64,000 nt of DNA from contig NZ_CDGG01000001.1 of the NCBI RefSeq assembly GCF_000821065.1, positions 1,240,001 through 1,304,000 on the forward strand, read 5' to 3'. Source of the DNA: Oceanobacillus oncorhynchi. GTDB taxonomy: Bacteria; Bacillota; Bacilli; Bacillales; Amphibacillaceae. The stretch's first letter is position 1, and the number at the start of each line of letters is the position of its first letter. Positions 34,954 through 43,895 of this stretch are shown here, piece by piece. The notes under the pieces were generated by a model. That model was not told the origin of the DNA and ran no database searches. It saw only the letters and a list, made by a program, of their open reading frames with translations. The translations under genes were made by a program, and so were the position numbers.

Positions 34954-36054
34954 TCAGTTGATTACAATGCTTTGAATAAAAGCAAAGTATCCCATGACGA
35001 CAAAGAGCAGCGAGGTCAGCCAAGAAAGCGCCGGGTGTTTTTTAGCTTTAAAAATATAGATACTGCCGGCAATACAAGCAAGTGCTAAGGCAATAAAGAA
35101 GAAAACAGAGCCGTCTAAAGCTAAGCTAATTGCTGCGCCATCCATGGTTCCATCATAAAACATATTTAAAATAGGAGCGTAACCGCTATGTTCGATAAGG
35201 CTTTCCATGTAAAGCGGCGGTGATTGCTCATTCATGATGCCTGTCAGCAGCAGGATAAATAAAATAATAAAGAACTCTACACGTATCCAAGGTCTTGCCT
35301 GAAGGCTTGCATCTGCCTGTAAACGCCGTTTCATCCAAATCCCGTTAAAGATAGCGTATATGACTAATGGAATGATAAATAATTGTTTTAAGAATAAACT
35401 TTGGCCGTAAGAAACGAGCAGGGCTTCATCATACTGTCTGAAATCCACGGTGAATTGGGCTAATAAAATACCGCTTAAGACAACAATGACAAAACAGATA
35501 AGTGCAAAGGGATGGTAGCTGGTGACAAAACGCTGCCAATCCATAGACTTTGGTACAAACCACGAGGCCATCAACAGCGTTCCAATCCACGCGCTGACTG
35601 CCAGCATGTGTACGCCATGTGTGAAGACGCCAAGAAATCCCTCGAAAGAACCTGCGTGGCTTGCCCAGCCGACTCCAAATGCCGCAAAGCCTGTGAACAC
35701 CATTCCGACCCAAGCTGCCTGTTTACTGTCTGTATTTTTGATATAAGCAATGTAAACACTGAAAAGAATACAAATAATAAATAAGAATAGCCATGCATTT
35801 CCAATTCGAAAGGATAATAGAACATCTTCAAACGCGGAGCCTAAGGTAGAACGGCCTGCGATATGAGTTATTAACTGGATAAGAGGGACAAATGCAAATA
35901 AAGCAATCCCCCAGACTGCAGCAAGCTGCAGATTGGAAGATATGTTAACCCTGATATGAGAAGTGGCAGGAAGCAGTCGAATCAGAAAGCTTCCCGCTAA
36001 AAATGCAAGGCAAAGATATAAGAACGTTTCTGTAAAAATGGTTACAAAAAACAT
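34954..36054 (-). CDS. CopD-family copper resistance membrane protein
   Basis: A 366-residue integral membrane protein with about eight helices, the CopD/PcoD family thought to carry copper across the membrane. HAGSFEGFLGVFTHGVHMLAVSAWIG carries the histidines typical of this family; WFVPKSMDW and HPFALICFVIVVLSG follow. It starts two bases after the stop of the copC gene, so the two are co-translated. Bacillus YcnJ is a fused CopC-CopD; here the parts are separate genes. Confidence 0.85.
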   Translation of the reverse strand: MFFVTIFTETFLYLCLAFLAGSFLIRLLPATSHIRVNISSNLQLAAVWGIALFAFVPLIQLITHIAGRSTLGSAFEDVLLSFRIGNAWLFLFIICILFSVYIAYIKNTDSKQAAWVGMVFTGFAAFGVGWASHAGSFEGFLGVFTHGVHMLAVSAWIGTLLMASWFVPKSMDWQRFVTSYHPFALICFVIVVLSGILLAQFTVDFRQYDEALLVSYGQSLFLKQLFIIPLVIYAIFNGIWMKRRLQADASLQARPWIRVEFFIILFILLLTGIMNEQSPPLYMESLIEHSGYAPILNMFYDGTMDGAAISLALDGSVFFFIALALACIAGSIYIFKAKKHPALSWLTSLLFVVMGYFAFIQSIVIN

Positions 36055-36055
36055 A

Positions 36056-36637
36056 TTATTTCTTCCTTTTTAGTAGTACAATGGCGATGACAGCGACAAT
36101 AGCAATAACCAGCACAGCAATTAGCAAGGTATTGGAATTCGTATCATCTGCAGCTTCTTCCTGCACGTTATTTTCTGCGGCTGCTTCATTTTCATCAGCC
36201 TGCTCTTCGGGTGTATCTGCTGTATTCTCTTCATCTTCCGCAGTATTGGTGTCTTCCTCTTCCTCAACGGCAGATTCCTCTATGTCCACTTCGAATGAAA
36301 TAGAGTCTTCCATTGGATGACCATCTACACCGATAATATCCCAGCTGAGGGTATATGTTCCATTTTCTAAAGGCTCCGTGACATCAGCAGAAAATTCATC
36401 TTCATTGACAGTCAGATTATCAAGCGCGATTTCTGTGCCGTCCTCAGCATGAAGCTCCATCACAGCACTATCTTCAATCACTGTTTCAAAATATAGCGTA
36501 ATATCGTCTAACGTATCTGTTACCGTTGAGTCTTCCTCTGGATCAGACGTATCAAGATGTGTATGTGCAAAGACAGGACTTGCACTAAATGCGAAAAGTA
36601 AGACAACAAAAGCGAACGCCCCTGTAAGTTTTTTCAT
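36056..36637 (-). CDS. CopC-domain copper-binding protein with membrane anchor
   Basis: A 193-residue exported protein. A signal peptide ending FA (about residue 24) exposes an N-terminal histidine in HTHLDTSDPEEDS, the first ligand of the CopC copper site. VDGHPMEDSISFEVD provides the other Asp/His ligands. After the CopC beta barrel comes an acidic Glu/Asp/Ala linker (about 120-165) and a single C-terminal helix with a KRKK end that anchors it to the membrane. GGAGG precedes the ATG. It would deliver copper to CopD. Confidence 0.87.
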   Translation of the reverse strand: MKKLTGAFAFVVLLFAFSASPVFAHTHLDTSDPEEDSTVTDTLDDITLYFETVIEDSAVMELHAEDGTEIALDNLTVNEDEFSADVTEPLENGTYTLSWDIIGVDGHPMEDSISFEVDIEESAVEEEEDTNTAEDEENTADTPEEQADENEAAAENNVQEEAADDTNSNTLLIAVLVIAIVAVIAIVLLKRKK

Positions 36638-36971
36638 CGTTTTTCCTCCTTCTATTTATTGAATTCAGTATAATTTCTCCAGATTTAAGGTTATAGCAGA
36701 ATAAAGTGTAAGACAAGTATAGTCAAATCAAAAAAGTAACATTTCCTTGAACTATGAACAATTCATGACAATGCAATTTCCAGGCAAACATAAAAGGAAG
36801 GCTTTTCTATTTTGGTATAAATGTAATTTTGTGCGCACCTGAAGACTTGTGCGTAAGGCCGCTAAGAAAGTGAAATGAGCTGTTGAGATGCGCTTTATCG
36901 AACGCTGCGTTTTCTGATAAACTGTAATAGACAAGTTCATCTTCATTTCAAAACCTGGAGGAGGTAATATA
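36638..36971. other. Divergent intergenic region between copC and the M42 peptidase
   Basis: This 334-base gap separates two divergent genes. It must contain both promoters, but I saw no convincing -35/-10 pair or operator in it. Confidence 0.3.
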
Positions 36972-38027
36972 ATGAGTAGTTTTCCCAATGTAGAGGAAAC
37001 AAAAACACTAATTAAAGATTTAGTGAAAATAGCAAGTCCAAGCGGCTATACTAAAGATGCCATTCAATTTATTGAAAACCGATTAGCGAAAAGTAACGTA
37101 CAAACCAAACGCAACAATAAAGGCGGTCTGATTGCAACGCTGCCAGGGAAGGATACTTCAAAACATCGCTTCTTGACAGCGCATGTAGACACACTAGGAG
37201 CCATTGTTAAAGAAATCAAAGCAGACGGCCGCCTGAAAATACAAGTCATCGGCGGCTTCCCGCTAAATTTTGTGGAAGGGGAATATTGTACCATCCATAC
37301 CGTGAGCGGAGAAAAATATACGGGAACGATTTTAATGCATCAAACCGCTGTTCATGTGTATCGAAAAGCAGGCGAACTGAAAAGAGATACGGAAAATATG
37401 GAAGTGCGTATTGACGAAGTGGTGAAGAATAAAGAAGACACCCGTAAATTGGGAATAGAAGTAGGCGATTTTATTTCCTTTGACCCGCGAGTAGAATTAA
37501 CAGAATCCGGCTTTATTAAATCGCGTCATTTGGATGATAAAGCAAGTGCAGCAATCTTAATTAACGTGATTGAAAAGCTGGCAGCAGATCTGACAGAGCT
37601 GCCTTACACAACACATTTTCTCTTTTCCAATAATGAAGAAATCGGCTATGGCGGCAATTCGAATATCCCGCCGGAAACGGTAGAATACCTAGCGGTTGAT
37701 ATGGGGGCTATCGGAGACGGACAGAGAACCGATGAATATACAGTATCGATTTGTGTGAAGGATGCTTCCGGGCCGTACCATTACGGTCTGCGCAATCATC
37801 TTACAGAAATTGCTAAGGCGAACGGCATCGAATATCAATTAGATATTTATCCGTACTATCAATCCGATGCATCAGCAGCTATCCGAGCTGGATATGATGT
37901 CGTTCATGGCTTAATTGGACCGGGAATTGATGCATCGCATGCGTTCGAACGCACACACGAATTATCTCTTAAACATACGGAGAATTTGGTTTATCATTAT
38001 GTGCAGTCGGAAATGGCAGAGGAATAA
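36972..38027 (+). CDS. M42-family metallopeptidase (glutamyl aminopeptidase-like)
   Basis: A 351-residue cytoplasmic dinuclear-metal aminopeptidase. Metal ligands are visible in TAHVDTLG (H), RHLDDKASAAIL (bridging D), NNEEIGYGG (catalytic and ligand E), AVDMGAIGD (D) and DASHAFERTH (H). GGAGGAGG precedes the ATG. It probably trims peptides released by proteases, forming a large tetrahedral particle as in other M42 enzymes. It stands alone and has its own terminator. Confidence 0.88.
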   Translation: MSSFPNVEETKTLIKDLVKIASPSGYTKDAIQFIENRLAKSNVQTKRNNKGGLIATLPGKDTSKHRFLTAHVDTLGAIVKEIKADGRLKIQVIGGFPLNFVEGEYCTIHTVSGEKYTGTILMHQTAVHVYRKAGELKRDTENMEVRIDEVVKNKEDTRKLGIEVGDFISFDPRVELTESGFIKSRHLDDKASAAILINVIEKLAADLTELPYTTHFLFSNNEEIGYGGNSNIPPETVEYLAVDMGAIGDGQRTDEYTVSICVKDASGPYHYGLRNHLTEIAKANGIEYQLDIYPYYQSDASAAIRAGYDVVHGLIGPGIDASHAFERTHELSLKHTENLVYHYVQSEMAEE

Positions 38028-38040
38028 TGGAATGAAGAAT

Positions 38041-38073
38041 AAGACCGGGTACCTTACCTGGTCTTATTTTTTT
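38041..38073 (+). terminator. Terminator of the M42 peptidase gene
   Basis: AAGACC (38041-38046) with GGG pairs with CC and GGTCTT (38060-38065), then TATTTTTTT. Confidence 0.8.
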
Positions 38074-38224
38074 GCGTGAAAAATAGACCTCTCTAACAAA
38101 ACTGTACAATTCAAAATGAAAAATAAAAGTGTGTAAATCACCCTTTGTACACAAGGTTTCACTACGAATATAAGCAGATTATTTTTAAATAAACAAGTTG
38201 ACTTTATACTGATTATGTTATAGG

Positions 38225-38246
38225 GTTAGTTACATAAGTAATTAAC
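38225..38246 (+). promoter_or_regulatory. Putative operator of the YtrA-type regulator
   Basis: GTTAGTTAC (38225-38233) and GTAATTAAC (38238-38246) are inverted with one mismatch and 4 bases between. TTGACT (38198-38203) upstream is a likely -35. The site lies just before the regulator gene and is probably its own operator. Confidence 0.5.
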
Positions 38247-38265
38247 CAATTAAGGAATGAGGCTA

Positions 38266-38643
38266 ATGAAAAAAGAATTAGATGAAAACAAACCGATTTT
38301 CCTGCAGATAAAAGAGCAAATTGAAGATTCCATTATCGATGGCTCATTGAATGGCGGAGAAAGGGCGCCTTCCACCAACGAATTTGCGAAATTTTATCAG
38401 ATTAATCCGGCTACAGCAGGCAAGGGAATCAATGAGCTTGTCCTGGAAGGTATTTTAATCAAGAAACGGGGCGTTGGCATGTTTGTGACAGAGGAAGCGA
38501 AAAGCATTGTGATTGAAAAAAGAAAGCAGACATTTTATGAGAATTACCTGCTTCCAATGAAAAGGGAAGCGGAGAAGCTGGAAATGGATAGACAGGAACT
38601 AATTAATATGCTTAATCGAGAGGATGAGGCACATGGAAATTAA
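38266..38643 (+). CDS. GntR-family regulator, YtrA type
   Basis: A 125-residue regulator: a GntR winged helix (about residues 10-75; QIKEQIEDSIIDGSLNGGERAPSTNEFAKFYQINPAT, conserved in YtrA proteins) plus a short helical C-terminus without a ligand domain. ATG 38266 is used; ATG 38257 abuts the AAGGA ribosome site. It heads a three-gene operon with an ABC ATPase and permease, the typical YtrA setting, where it represses the operon until cell-wall stress occurs. Confidence 0.85.
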   Translation: MKKELDENKPIFLQIKEQIEDSIIDGSLNGGERAPSTNEFAKFYQINPATAGKGINELVLEGILIKKRGVGMFVTEEAKSIVIEKRKQTFYENYLLPMKREAEKLEMDRQELINMLNREDEAHGN

Positions 38644-39490
38644 AGTGAATCAATTAAGTAAAACCTATGGTGACAATCATGCTTTGGATCAGGTTTCCTT
38701 TACTTTGGAAGGAAATAAAATCTATGGTCTGCTTGGCAGAAATGGAGCAGGAAAGACGACTTTCATGGATATTTTAAGTGGTCAAATGTTAGCATCTTCG
38801 GGAGATATCACCATTGATGGAGAGAACCCATTTGAAAATCAGCGGCTCACAGAATCCATCTGTCTGATCAAAGAAGCGAATAATTTCAGTCCAGAGTTAA
38901 AGATAAAGCAAGTATTGAAGATTTTTGCTTATTTTTACCCGAACTGGGACCAGGAAATGGCGGAAGAATTATTAGAGACGTTTAATTTGAAGCAATCTGC
39001 AAAAGTAAAGACGTTATCAAAAGGAATGGAGTCTGCGTTAGGAATTACAACCGGTCTGGCAAGCAGAGCACCTATCACTGTATTTGATGAGCCCTATATC
39101 GGTATGGATGCTCCTTCCCGTAAAATGTTTTATGACATCCTATTGGATGATTATCAGGAAAACCCCCGGACAATCATTTTTTCTACGCATTTGATTGATG
39201 AAGTCAGTTTAATGTTTGAAGAGGTTATTATTCTTAAAAAGGGTGCTGTCGTGCTCCAGGAAAGCTCGGAAGAATTGCGGGCAAAGACAGTCGCTGTTTC
39301 TGGACCAAAGGATAAAGTGGATGCTTATTTAGTGGATAAGGATATTATCCAGCGTACGGATTTAGCAGGCAGCTCCATGGCATATGCTTTCGGCAGCAGG
39401 AAAGAAGCAGAAGAAGCCGGTCTAGAAGTGGAAGGTGTTCCGGTGCAGGAGCTGATGATTCATTTAACAGAGAAGAAGAAAGGGGCTTAA
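38633..39490 (+). CDS. ABC transporter ATP-binding protein
   Basis: A 285-residue ATPase with Walker A GRNGAGKTT, Walker B ITVFDEPYIGMD and switch H (FSTHLIDE). The signature is LSKGMESALG rather than LSGGQ, as in several YtrB/EcsA-like ATPases. The C-terminal 70 residues form a regulatory-like extension. It overlaps the regulator by 11 bases and is followed 3 bases later by its permease. Substrate unknown; related systems deal with antimicrobial peptides. Confidence 0.85.
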   Translation: MEIKVNQLSKTYGDNHALDQVSFTLEGNKIYGLLGRNGAGKTTFMDILSGQMLASSGDITIDGENPFENQRLTESICLIKEANNFSPELKIKQVLKIFAYFYPNWDQEMAEELLETFNLKQSAKVKTLSKGMESALGITTGLASRAPITVFDEPYIGMDAPSRKMFYDILLDDYQENPRTIIFSTHLIDEVSLMFEEVIILKKGAVVLQESSEELRAKTVAVSGPKDKVDAYLVDKDIIQRTDLAGSSMAYAFGSRKEAEEAGLEVEGVPVQELMIHLTEKKKGA

Positions 39491-39493
39491 TCC

Positions 39494-40195
39494 ATGAACA
39501 ATCAAATAAAAGGCATGTTTTATTATTATACGGTTGATGTGGTTCGAACCGCTAAAATATTTTTTTCCATATTAACAGGTATCATCATTGCATCAGCTAT
39601 TATTTGTTATTTATTATTGGGAGTCGATGAATTTAAAATGTATTTTGCCATCCCGTTTGCAACATACTTTAACGTTGGTATTGTCGGGTTTCAATTAGTG
39701 AAAGGCAATGTTCCGTTTGGATTAAAAATGGGAGCTACCCGTAAAAACATGTATGTCATGCAGCTGTATTTTATGTTTGCATACTCCTTGGCGATAGCTT
39801 TTATTGGAAGCACCCTGCAGCAGGTAACAGAATGGCTATTCCAGGCAGTTGGTGTGACAAACTATATTTATGTTCATCCGGCTATGTTTTTGACAGATAA
39901 CTGGATTATGCGGATTGTCGTGGATGCCCTTGTCATGTTCCTAATTATGGCTGTATTGTATTACATTGCATTACTATTTTACCGGACGGGATTAGTCGGT
40001 GGAGGAACTGTGCTGGGAGTCCTGATGGTTGTTACCCTATATGGTGCTTTTGAAGGCTGGCTGGTTGATGCCGTTGTCAATCTGTTCTCTGATGTGACTA
40101 TAATGACCTTTGTAAGCATGTTTTTCATCGGTATTGTTTTTTACTTGATAGGTTTTCCGTTTATGCGGAAAATCACTATTGTTAATAGACGTTAA
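39494..40195 (+). CDS. ABC transporter permease, six-helix type
   Basis: A 233-residue hydrophobic protein with about six membrane helices and a short cytoplasmic start (MNNQIKGMFYYYTVDVVRTA). GVGFQLVKGNVPFGLKMGATRKNMY-type loop (39700-39760) between helices 2 and 3 is common to small ABC-2-like permeases. It follows the ATPase gene closely and must be its membrane partner. No substrate can be assigned. Confidence 0.78.
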   Translation: MNNQIKGMFYYYTVDVVRTAKIFFSILTGIIIASAIICYLLLGVDEFKMYFAIPFATYFNVGIVGFQLVKGNVPFGLKMGATRKNMYVMQLYFMFAYSLAIAFIGSTLQQVTEWLFQAVGVTNYIYVHPAMFLTDNWIMRIVVDALVMFLIMAVLYYIALLFYRTGLVGGGTVLGVLMVVTLYGAFEGWLVDAVVNLFSDVTIMTFVSMFFIGIVFYLIGFPFMRKITIVNRR

Positions 40196-40203
40196 GAAGC
40201 AGG

Positions 40204-40239
40204 AAGCTGTCTTTTGTTCAACGCAAAAGGCAGCTTTTT
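40204..40239 (+). terminator. Terminator of the YtrA-type operon
   Basis: AAGCTGTCTTTT (40204-40215) pairs with AAAAGGCAGCTT (40225-40236) with one G-T, then TTT. Confidence 0.75.
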
Positions 40240-40347
40240 GGCAATTGTAAGAATGAATCGATAGGAAGAATGAAGAAAAGATCAATCTGATCGTGAATAT
40301 TGTTTTTTTCAAAGAATAAGAAAGTATATAAAAAAAGCTGAATATAG

Positions 40348-40527
40348 CCGCTGCGGAAAAATACTACGCTTTCCATAGGCCCCGAGCTCATCTCCTTTAA
40401 AGAAGACTTGCTGATTGGCAAGCCGGCAGGAACAGACACAAGCATAGTCGCACTTATGCCCCGCAGGAAGCGGTTTTCTTCCGAGGAGACTGAAGCGTTG
40501 CCCGCGGAAAGCGACTTCCCGCAGCGG
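40348..40527. repeat. GC-rich palindromic intergenic element
   Basis: The element starts with CCGCTGCGG (40348-40356) and ends with CCGCAGCGG (40519-40527), exact inverted copies; CGCTTTCC and GGAAAGCG repeat the symmetry further in. It is clearly richer in GC than its surroundings and has no reading frame. Such elements are scattered through Bacillaceae genomes. Whether more copies exist cannot be told from this window. Confidence 0.55.
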
Positions 40528-40654
40528 ACATCGCTTTGGCGAGGACACCTGTGATTTAAAGACCAAGCGGTATTCTGGTTTTTCTTTATCATTCTCGCGA
40601 AAATATAGTGGTGCATGAAGGGGATGCAAGAATTCAGAGTTTAAGATAAAAATC

Positions 40655-40701
40655 AAGGAGCTGCAGCACAATCAGTTACTGATTGTGCTGCAGCTCCTTT
40701 T
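40655..40701 (-). terminator. Long perfect terminator hairpin
   Basis: AAGGAGCTGCAGCACAATC (40655-40673) is matched exactly by its inverse ending at 40699, with a short loop. It lies 32 bases past the stop of the small minus-strand gene at 40733. Confidence 0.8.
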
Positions 40702-40732
40702 AAAAATTTTATATTGTCAAAAAGGTAACTAG

Positions 40733-40891
40733 TTATTGTTTTAATTTAGGGTTCTCGGATTTTGCCTCATTAACACGAGGTTTCCGATAGCCGCCAGCAA
40801 TATCTGCCTGCTTAAATTCTTTAGAGTAATGGACCTCTTGAGCGTCAGCAATGTCTCTCTTTTTTGCTGGCTGATATTGTGTATTTCTCAT
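40733..40891 (-). CDS. Small YfhE-like protein, 52 residues
   Basis: A short gene with ATG at 40891, AGGAAGGATG upstream and a strong terminator downstream. The product begins MRNTQYQPAKKRD and contains VHYSKEFKQADIAGGYRKPR, with the YSxEFKxAD and AGGY features I associate with the Bacillus YfhE family. It is hydrophilic and basic, without a membrane helix. YfhE has no assigned function to my knowledge. The complete set of expression signals makes it a real gene. Confidence 0.7.
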   Translation of the reverse strand: MRNTQYQPAKKRDIADAQEVHYSKEFKQADIAGGYRKPRVNEAKSENPKLKQ

Positions 40892-41055
40892 GAATAATCA
40901 TCCTTCCTGTTAATGTTTGTTCTATCATGTGTTTTCCCGGTTTAAGTGAATTAAAACATATCCATTTATGGCTGAAATCAATTTAACCTTTTATTCTATT
41001 TTAAAATACGGATTGCTTCCTCTTAACTAGTGAAATTTAATTATTTATGTTAGAA

Positions 41056-41073
41056 TTTGATTAACCAATCAAA
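41056..41073 (+). promoter_or_regulatory. Putative TetR-type operator
   Basis: TTTGATTAACCAATCAAA is symmetrical in both seven-base arms. It lies 33 bases before the start of the YqeB-like gene, which is followed by a TetR gene, and overlaps a possible -10 TAGAAT (41051-41056). Confidence 0.55.
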
Positions 41074-41105
41074 AAATAAACTATATCCAGAGGAGAATAT
41101 AAAAT

Positions 41106-41783
41106 ATGCAAAATGAAACCGTACTTGGTTTATCAAAAATGGATAAAGCGATTATTATTATAGGAGGTCCGCTTCTTGGAGCAATTATTGGCTGGTTTAT
41201 TCAAATTATTTCGAGCTGGCTGATTAAAATTCCATTTGTCCCGTTTGGTCCGTTTTTTGAATGGATTGTATCCTGGAATAGCTCCTGGGTATCGATTATC
41301 GGAGTAATTGTTGGTTTGATTGCAGGAATTCTCTTTGCGGTGTATGTCTTCAGTGAATCATTAAAAATGACGATTGCAGATCAAGAAGTTACAATGAAAA
41401 GGTATGATCAAGAAGTTACCTTGCAAAAAAATGATATTTCAGCAATTTATATGGATAGAAAGGATATTGTCGTTTTAGGCCAAAAAGGAGAGGAGCTGTA
41501 TCGGTCGCAAACAGATGTAAAGCAGCCGAAAATAAAAGCAGCTTTTTTGGAACACTATTTTCCCTGGAAGTCTCAGGATCCTTATCAAGCGGATTACCAG
41601 CGCTGGATTCCGGAGCATCCTGATTTTCCTGCTTCTGTGAACAGTTTGCTTGCTGCGAGAGAAAAGGTGCTGAGGGAAGATAATGTAAAAGAAGCAGCGG
41701 TGCTGCGGAAGGATTTAGCGGCTAAGGGAGCTGTGATTCGTGATGAGGACAAGCGGCAGTATGTCCGAATGATAAGAGGGTGA
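41106..41783 (+). CDS. YqeB-like membrane protein
   Basis: A 225-residue protein with two hydrophobic segments (about residues 13-38 and 55-80) and a cytoplasmic C-terminal part. The post-membrane half has a beta-rich PH-like region (MTIADQEVTMKRYDQEV, LQKNDISAIYMDRKDIVVL) and an Asp/Trp-containing end, as in Bacillus YqeB. AGAGGAG precedes the ATG. Function unknown. It sits six bases ahead of a TetR gene and behind a probable TetR operator, so the pair is likely autoregulated. Confidence 0.7.
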   Translation: MQNETVLGLSKMDKAIIIIGGPLLGAIIGWFIQIISSWLIKIPFVPFGPFFEWIVSWNSSWVSIIGVIVGLIAGILFAVYVFSESLKMTIADQEVTMKRYDQEVTLQKNDISAIYMDRKDIVVLGQKGEELYRSQTDVKQPKIKAAFLEHYFPWKSQDPYQADYQRWIPEHPDFPASVNSLLAAREKVLREDNVKEAAVLRKDLAAKGAVIRDEDKRQYVRMIRG

Positions 41784-41789
41784 TATGAA

Positions 41790-42386
41790 GTGACGAAGGA
41801 AAAAACATTTATCTCTGAAGCGCGGAGAGAACAAATTTTAAAAGCGACGATTGATGTGTTGAATGATATTGGCTATGTCAAATTAAGTCTTGCTAAAATA
41901 GCAAAACAAGCGAAAATCAGCACGGGATTGATTTCCTATCATTTTGCCGATAAAGAAGAGCTGATCCAGCATACCTTAAATTACTTAATTGGTGCCCAGC
42001 TCGAATTTATTGAAGAACGGATGAAGGCAGAGACAGATATCTTTGAGCAGCTGCTGGCTTATATAACAGCAACGCTCACGTACCAAAATGAATATGTTGA
42101 AAATAATGTAGCACTGATTGAAATCATCTTTAATGCCCGGACGGAGGATAATATTCCTTACTATAAATTGAATGAAGAGGAAGAAGATCCGCTTTACCTG
42201 CGATTAGAAACCATTTTGTCAGAAGGACAGGAGAAACGTATCTTTTCAGCTGACTTTGACCCCAAAGCAACGGCTATACTGATAAATGGCGCTGCGAGTG
42301 AGAGTATGCTGCTGCAAAGTGAAAGCTTTGATATAAAGAATTATCAGCAGGAATTAATTAAAATGGTTACGAAAATAGTAAAGTAG
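41790..42386 (+). CDS. TetR-family transcriptional regulator
   Basis: A 198-residue regulator with GTG start after AGAGGG. The N-terminal TetR domain is clear: REQILKATIDVLNDIGYVKLSLAKIAKQAKISTGLISYHFADKEELI covers the helix-turn-helix. The C-terminal ligand domain is helical (FEQLLAYITATLTY onwards) with an acidic stretch NEEEEDP. Likely represses itself and the membrane protein gene upstream through the palindrome at 41056. Ligand unknown. Confidence 0.88.
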   Translation: MTKEKTFISEARREQILKATIDVLNDIGYVKLSLAKIAKQAKISTGLISYHFADKEELIQHTLNYLIGAQLEFIEERMKAETDIFEQLLAYITATLTYQNEYVENNVALIEIIFNARTEDNIPYYKLNEEEEDPLYLRLETILSEGQEKRIFSADFDPKATAILINGAASESMLLQSESFDIKNYQQELIKMVTKIVK

Positions 42387-42441
42387 AAGTTGTATTATAA
42401 AGTAAGAGTGCTTGAATAAATATATTCGAATAAACTCGAAA

Positions 42442-42478
42442 AAAACCTCGAATTCTCCAAGAATGAATTCGAGGTTTT
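42442..42478. terminator. Bidirectional terminator between convergent genes
   Basis: AAAACCTCGAATTC (42442-42455) pairs exactly with GAATTCGAGGTTTT (42465-42478). Confidence 0.85.
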
Positions 42479-42485
42479 AGCCTAT

Positions 42486-43130
42486 TTAAATGACGTACAG
42501 ATAAATACACAAGAAGTGTGAAATACTGCCAAGCAGGATAAAAATATGAAATATCTCATGGAAGCCGAAATAGCGGGAACGCAGAAACTCCGGCTTTAAC
42601 CAGTAAATAAATGCCCCAATCGTATAAAATATTCCTCCCACAATTAAGCAGGTTATTCCGCCAGTCCCGATAATTGGAGCAAGCGGGCCTGTATAAAATA
42701 TGGCAATCCATCCCATTAAAACATAGAGAAGGGTAGACAGCCATCTCGGGGAATGAAACCATATTAATTTAAATAGAACGCCAAGGACTGCCAATCCCGT
42801 AACTACCCAGAATAGTACCCAGCCAACCGTTCCCTCGAGAGCAATCAGACATAGTGGAATATACGTGCCGGCAATCAGTACATAAATCATGGAATGATCC
42901 ATTCTTCTCAAAAAAGCAATTGTTTTTGGACCGGCAATCACAGAATGATAAACCGTTGAAGCAGTATATAATAGAATTAAACTAATACCAAAAGCTGCGA
43001 CAGCACCGACGTCTAATGGCGTTCCGACCCGTGCTGCTTTGACAACAAGTAATATCAGTCCGACGATAGATAAAACAATCCCAATAAAATGAGTAAAAGC
43101 ATTCATTGGTTCCCGAATAAATTTATTCAA
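42486..43130 (-). CDS. Hemolysin III family membrane protein
   Basis: A 214-residue protein of the hemolysin III/PAQR-type family with seven membrane helices. Conserved features are NAFTHFIGIVLSIVG (first His), STVYHS, RRMDHSMIYVLIAGTYIP and the C-terminal FGFHEIFHIFILLGSISHF, supplying the Ser, Asp and three His of the zinc site. Despite its name the family's role in bacteria is probably membrane-lipid related hydrolysis. Single gene, own promoter region. Confidence 0.88.
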   Translation of the reverse strand: MNKFIREPMNAFTHFIGIVLSIVGLILLVVKAARVGTPLDVGAVAAFGISLILLYTASTVYHSVIAGPKTIAFLRRMDHSMIYVLIAGTYIPLCLIALEGTVGWVLFWVVTGLAVLGVLFKLIWFHSPRWLSTLLYVLMGWIAIFYTGPLAPIIGTGGITCLIVGGIFYTIGAFIYWLKPEFLRSRYFGFHEIFHIFILLGSISHFLCIYLYVI

Positions 43131-43316
43131 AAAAACATCTCCAATCCGTTATGTAGTTTCAAATACTATGTAATAACTATATACCTATTTCATCAAGTAG
43201 TCAATGATTGAAATTTAACGAATTACGTCTATAATGAAAAGTAGATAGCTGAACGATAAATAATTAAATTTCTTGCTTTGCTTACTATCTTTATATTATG
43301 AGAGAGAGGTCATTTC

Positions 43317-43895
43317 GTGGATATACAAAAGCAATTAGAAGGACTTCATTTAGAGAACCAGTTGAAATCGGAAGAAATACCCGATTTAGATTTATATATG
43401 GATCAGGTTATTCAGCTTTTTGAAAGTAAATTTGCTTCTTCCAAGCGGTATGAAGAAGATAAAGTGTTAACGAAAACCATGATTAACAATTATGCGAAGG
43501 CTAAGTTATTCTTCCCTATCAATAATAAAAAATATTCGAAAGAGCATTTGCTGCTGATTAGTATGATTTATCAAATGAAAAGTGTGTTATCTATAAAGGA
43601 TATCGGGAAAACATTTGAAGAGATGAATCAGAGAGTGCAGGATGATGATTTTGACCTGGCGAATTTTTATACCAATTACATTCAGTTAATGGATAGAAAC
43701 GCAGCGAGTTTTGAAGAACATATGAAGAACCAGGAAGAAATATTTGAGACAGAATTGGACAAAGATATTGTAGATGATGAATATCTAAAACAAGTATTAC
43801 TGATTACCAGTCTGACAGGGATGAGTAACTTTTACCGCAGGGCAGCGGAAAACCTGGTAGATCAATTAGAGCAGAAAGGGGAGCACGAAGAATGA
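43317..43895 (+). CDS. DUF1836 family protein
   Basis: A 192-residue helical cytoplasmic protein. Start GTG 43317 behind GAGAGAGG. IPDLDLYMDQVIQLFESKF, LTKTMINNYAKAKLFFP and KKYSKEHLLLISMIYQMKSVLS match the DUF1836 pattern, thought to contain a MerR-like winged helix in its first third. It overlaps the next gene by four bases (ATGA), so both are translated together. Function unknown. Confidence 0.78.
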   Translation: MDIQKQLEGLHLENQLKSEEIPDLDLYMDQVIQLFESKFASSKRYEEDKVLTKTMINNYAKAKLFFPINNKKYSKEHLLLISMIYQMKSVLSIKDIGKTFEEMNQRVQDDDFDLANFYTNYIQLMDRNAASFEEHMKNQEEIFETELDKDIVDDEYLKQVLLITSLTGMSNFYRRAAENLVDQLEQKGEHEE

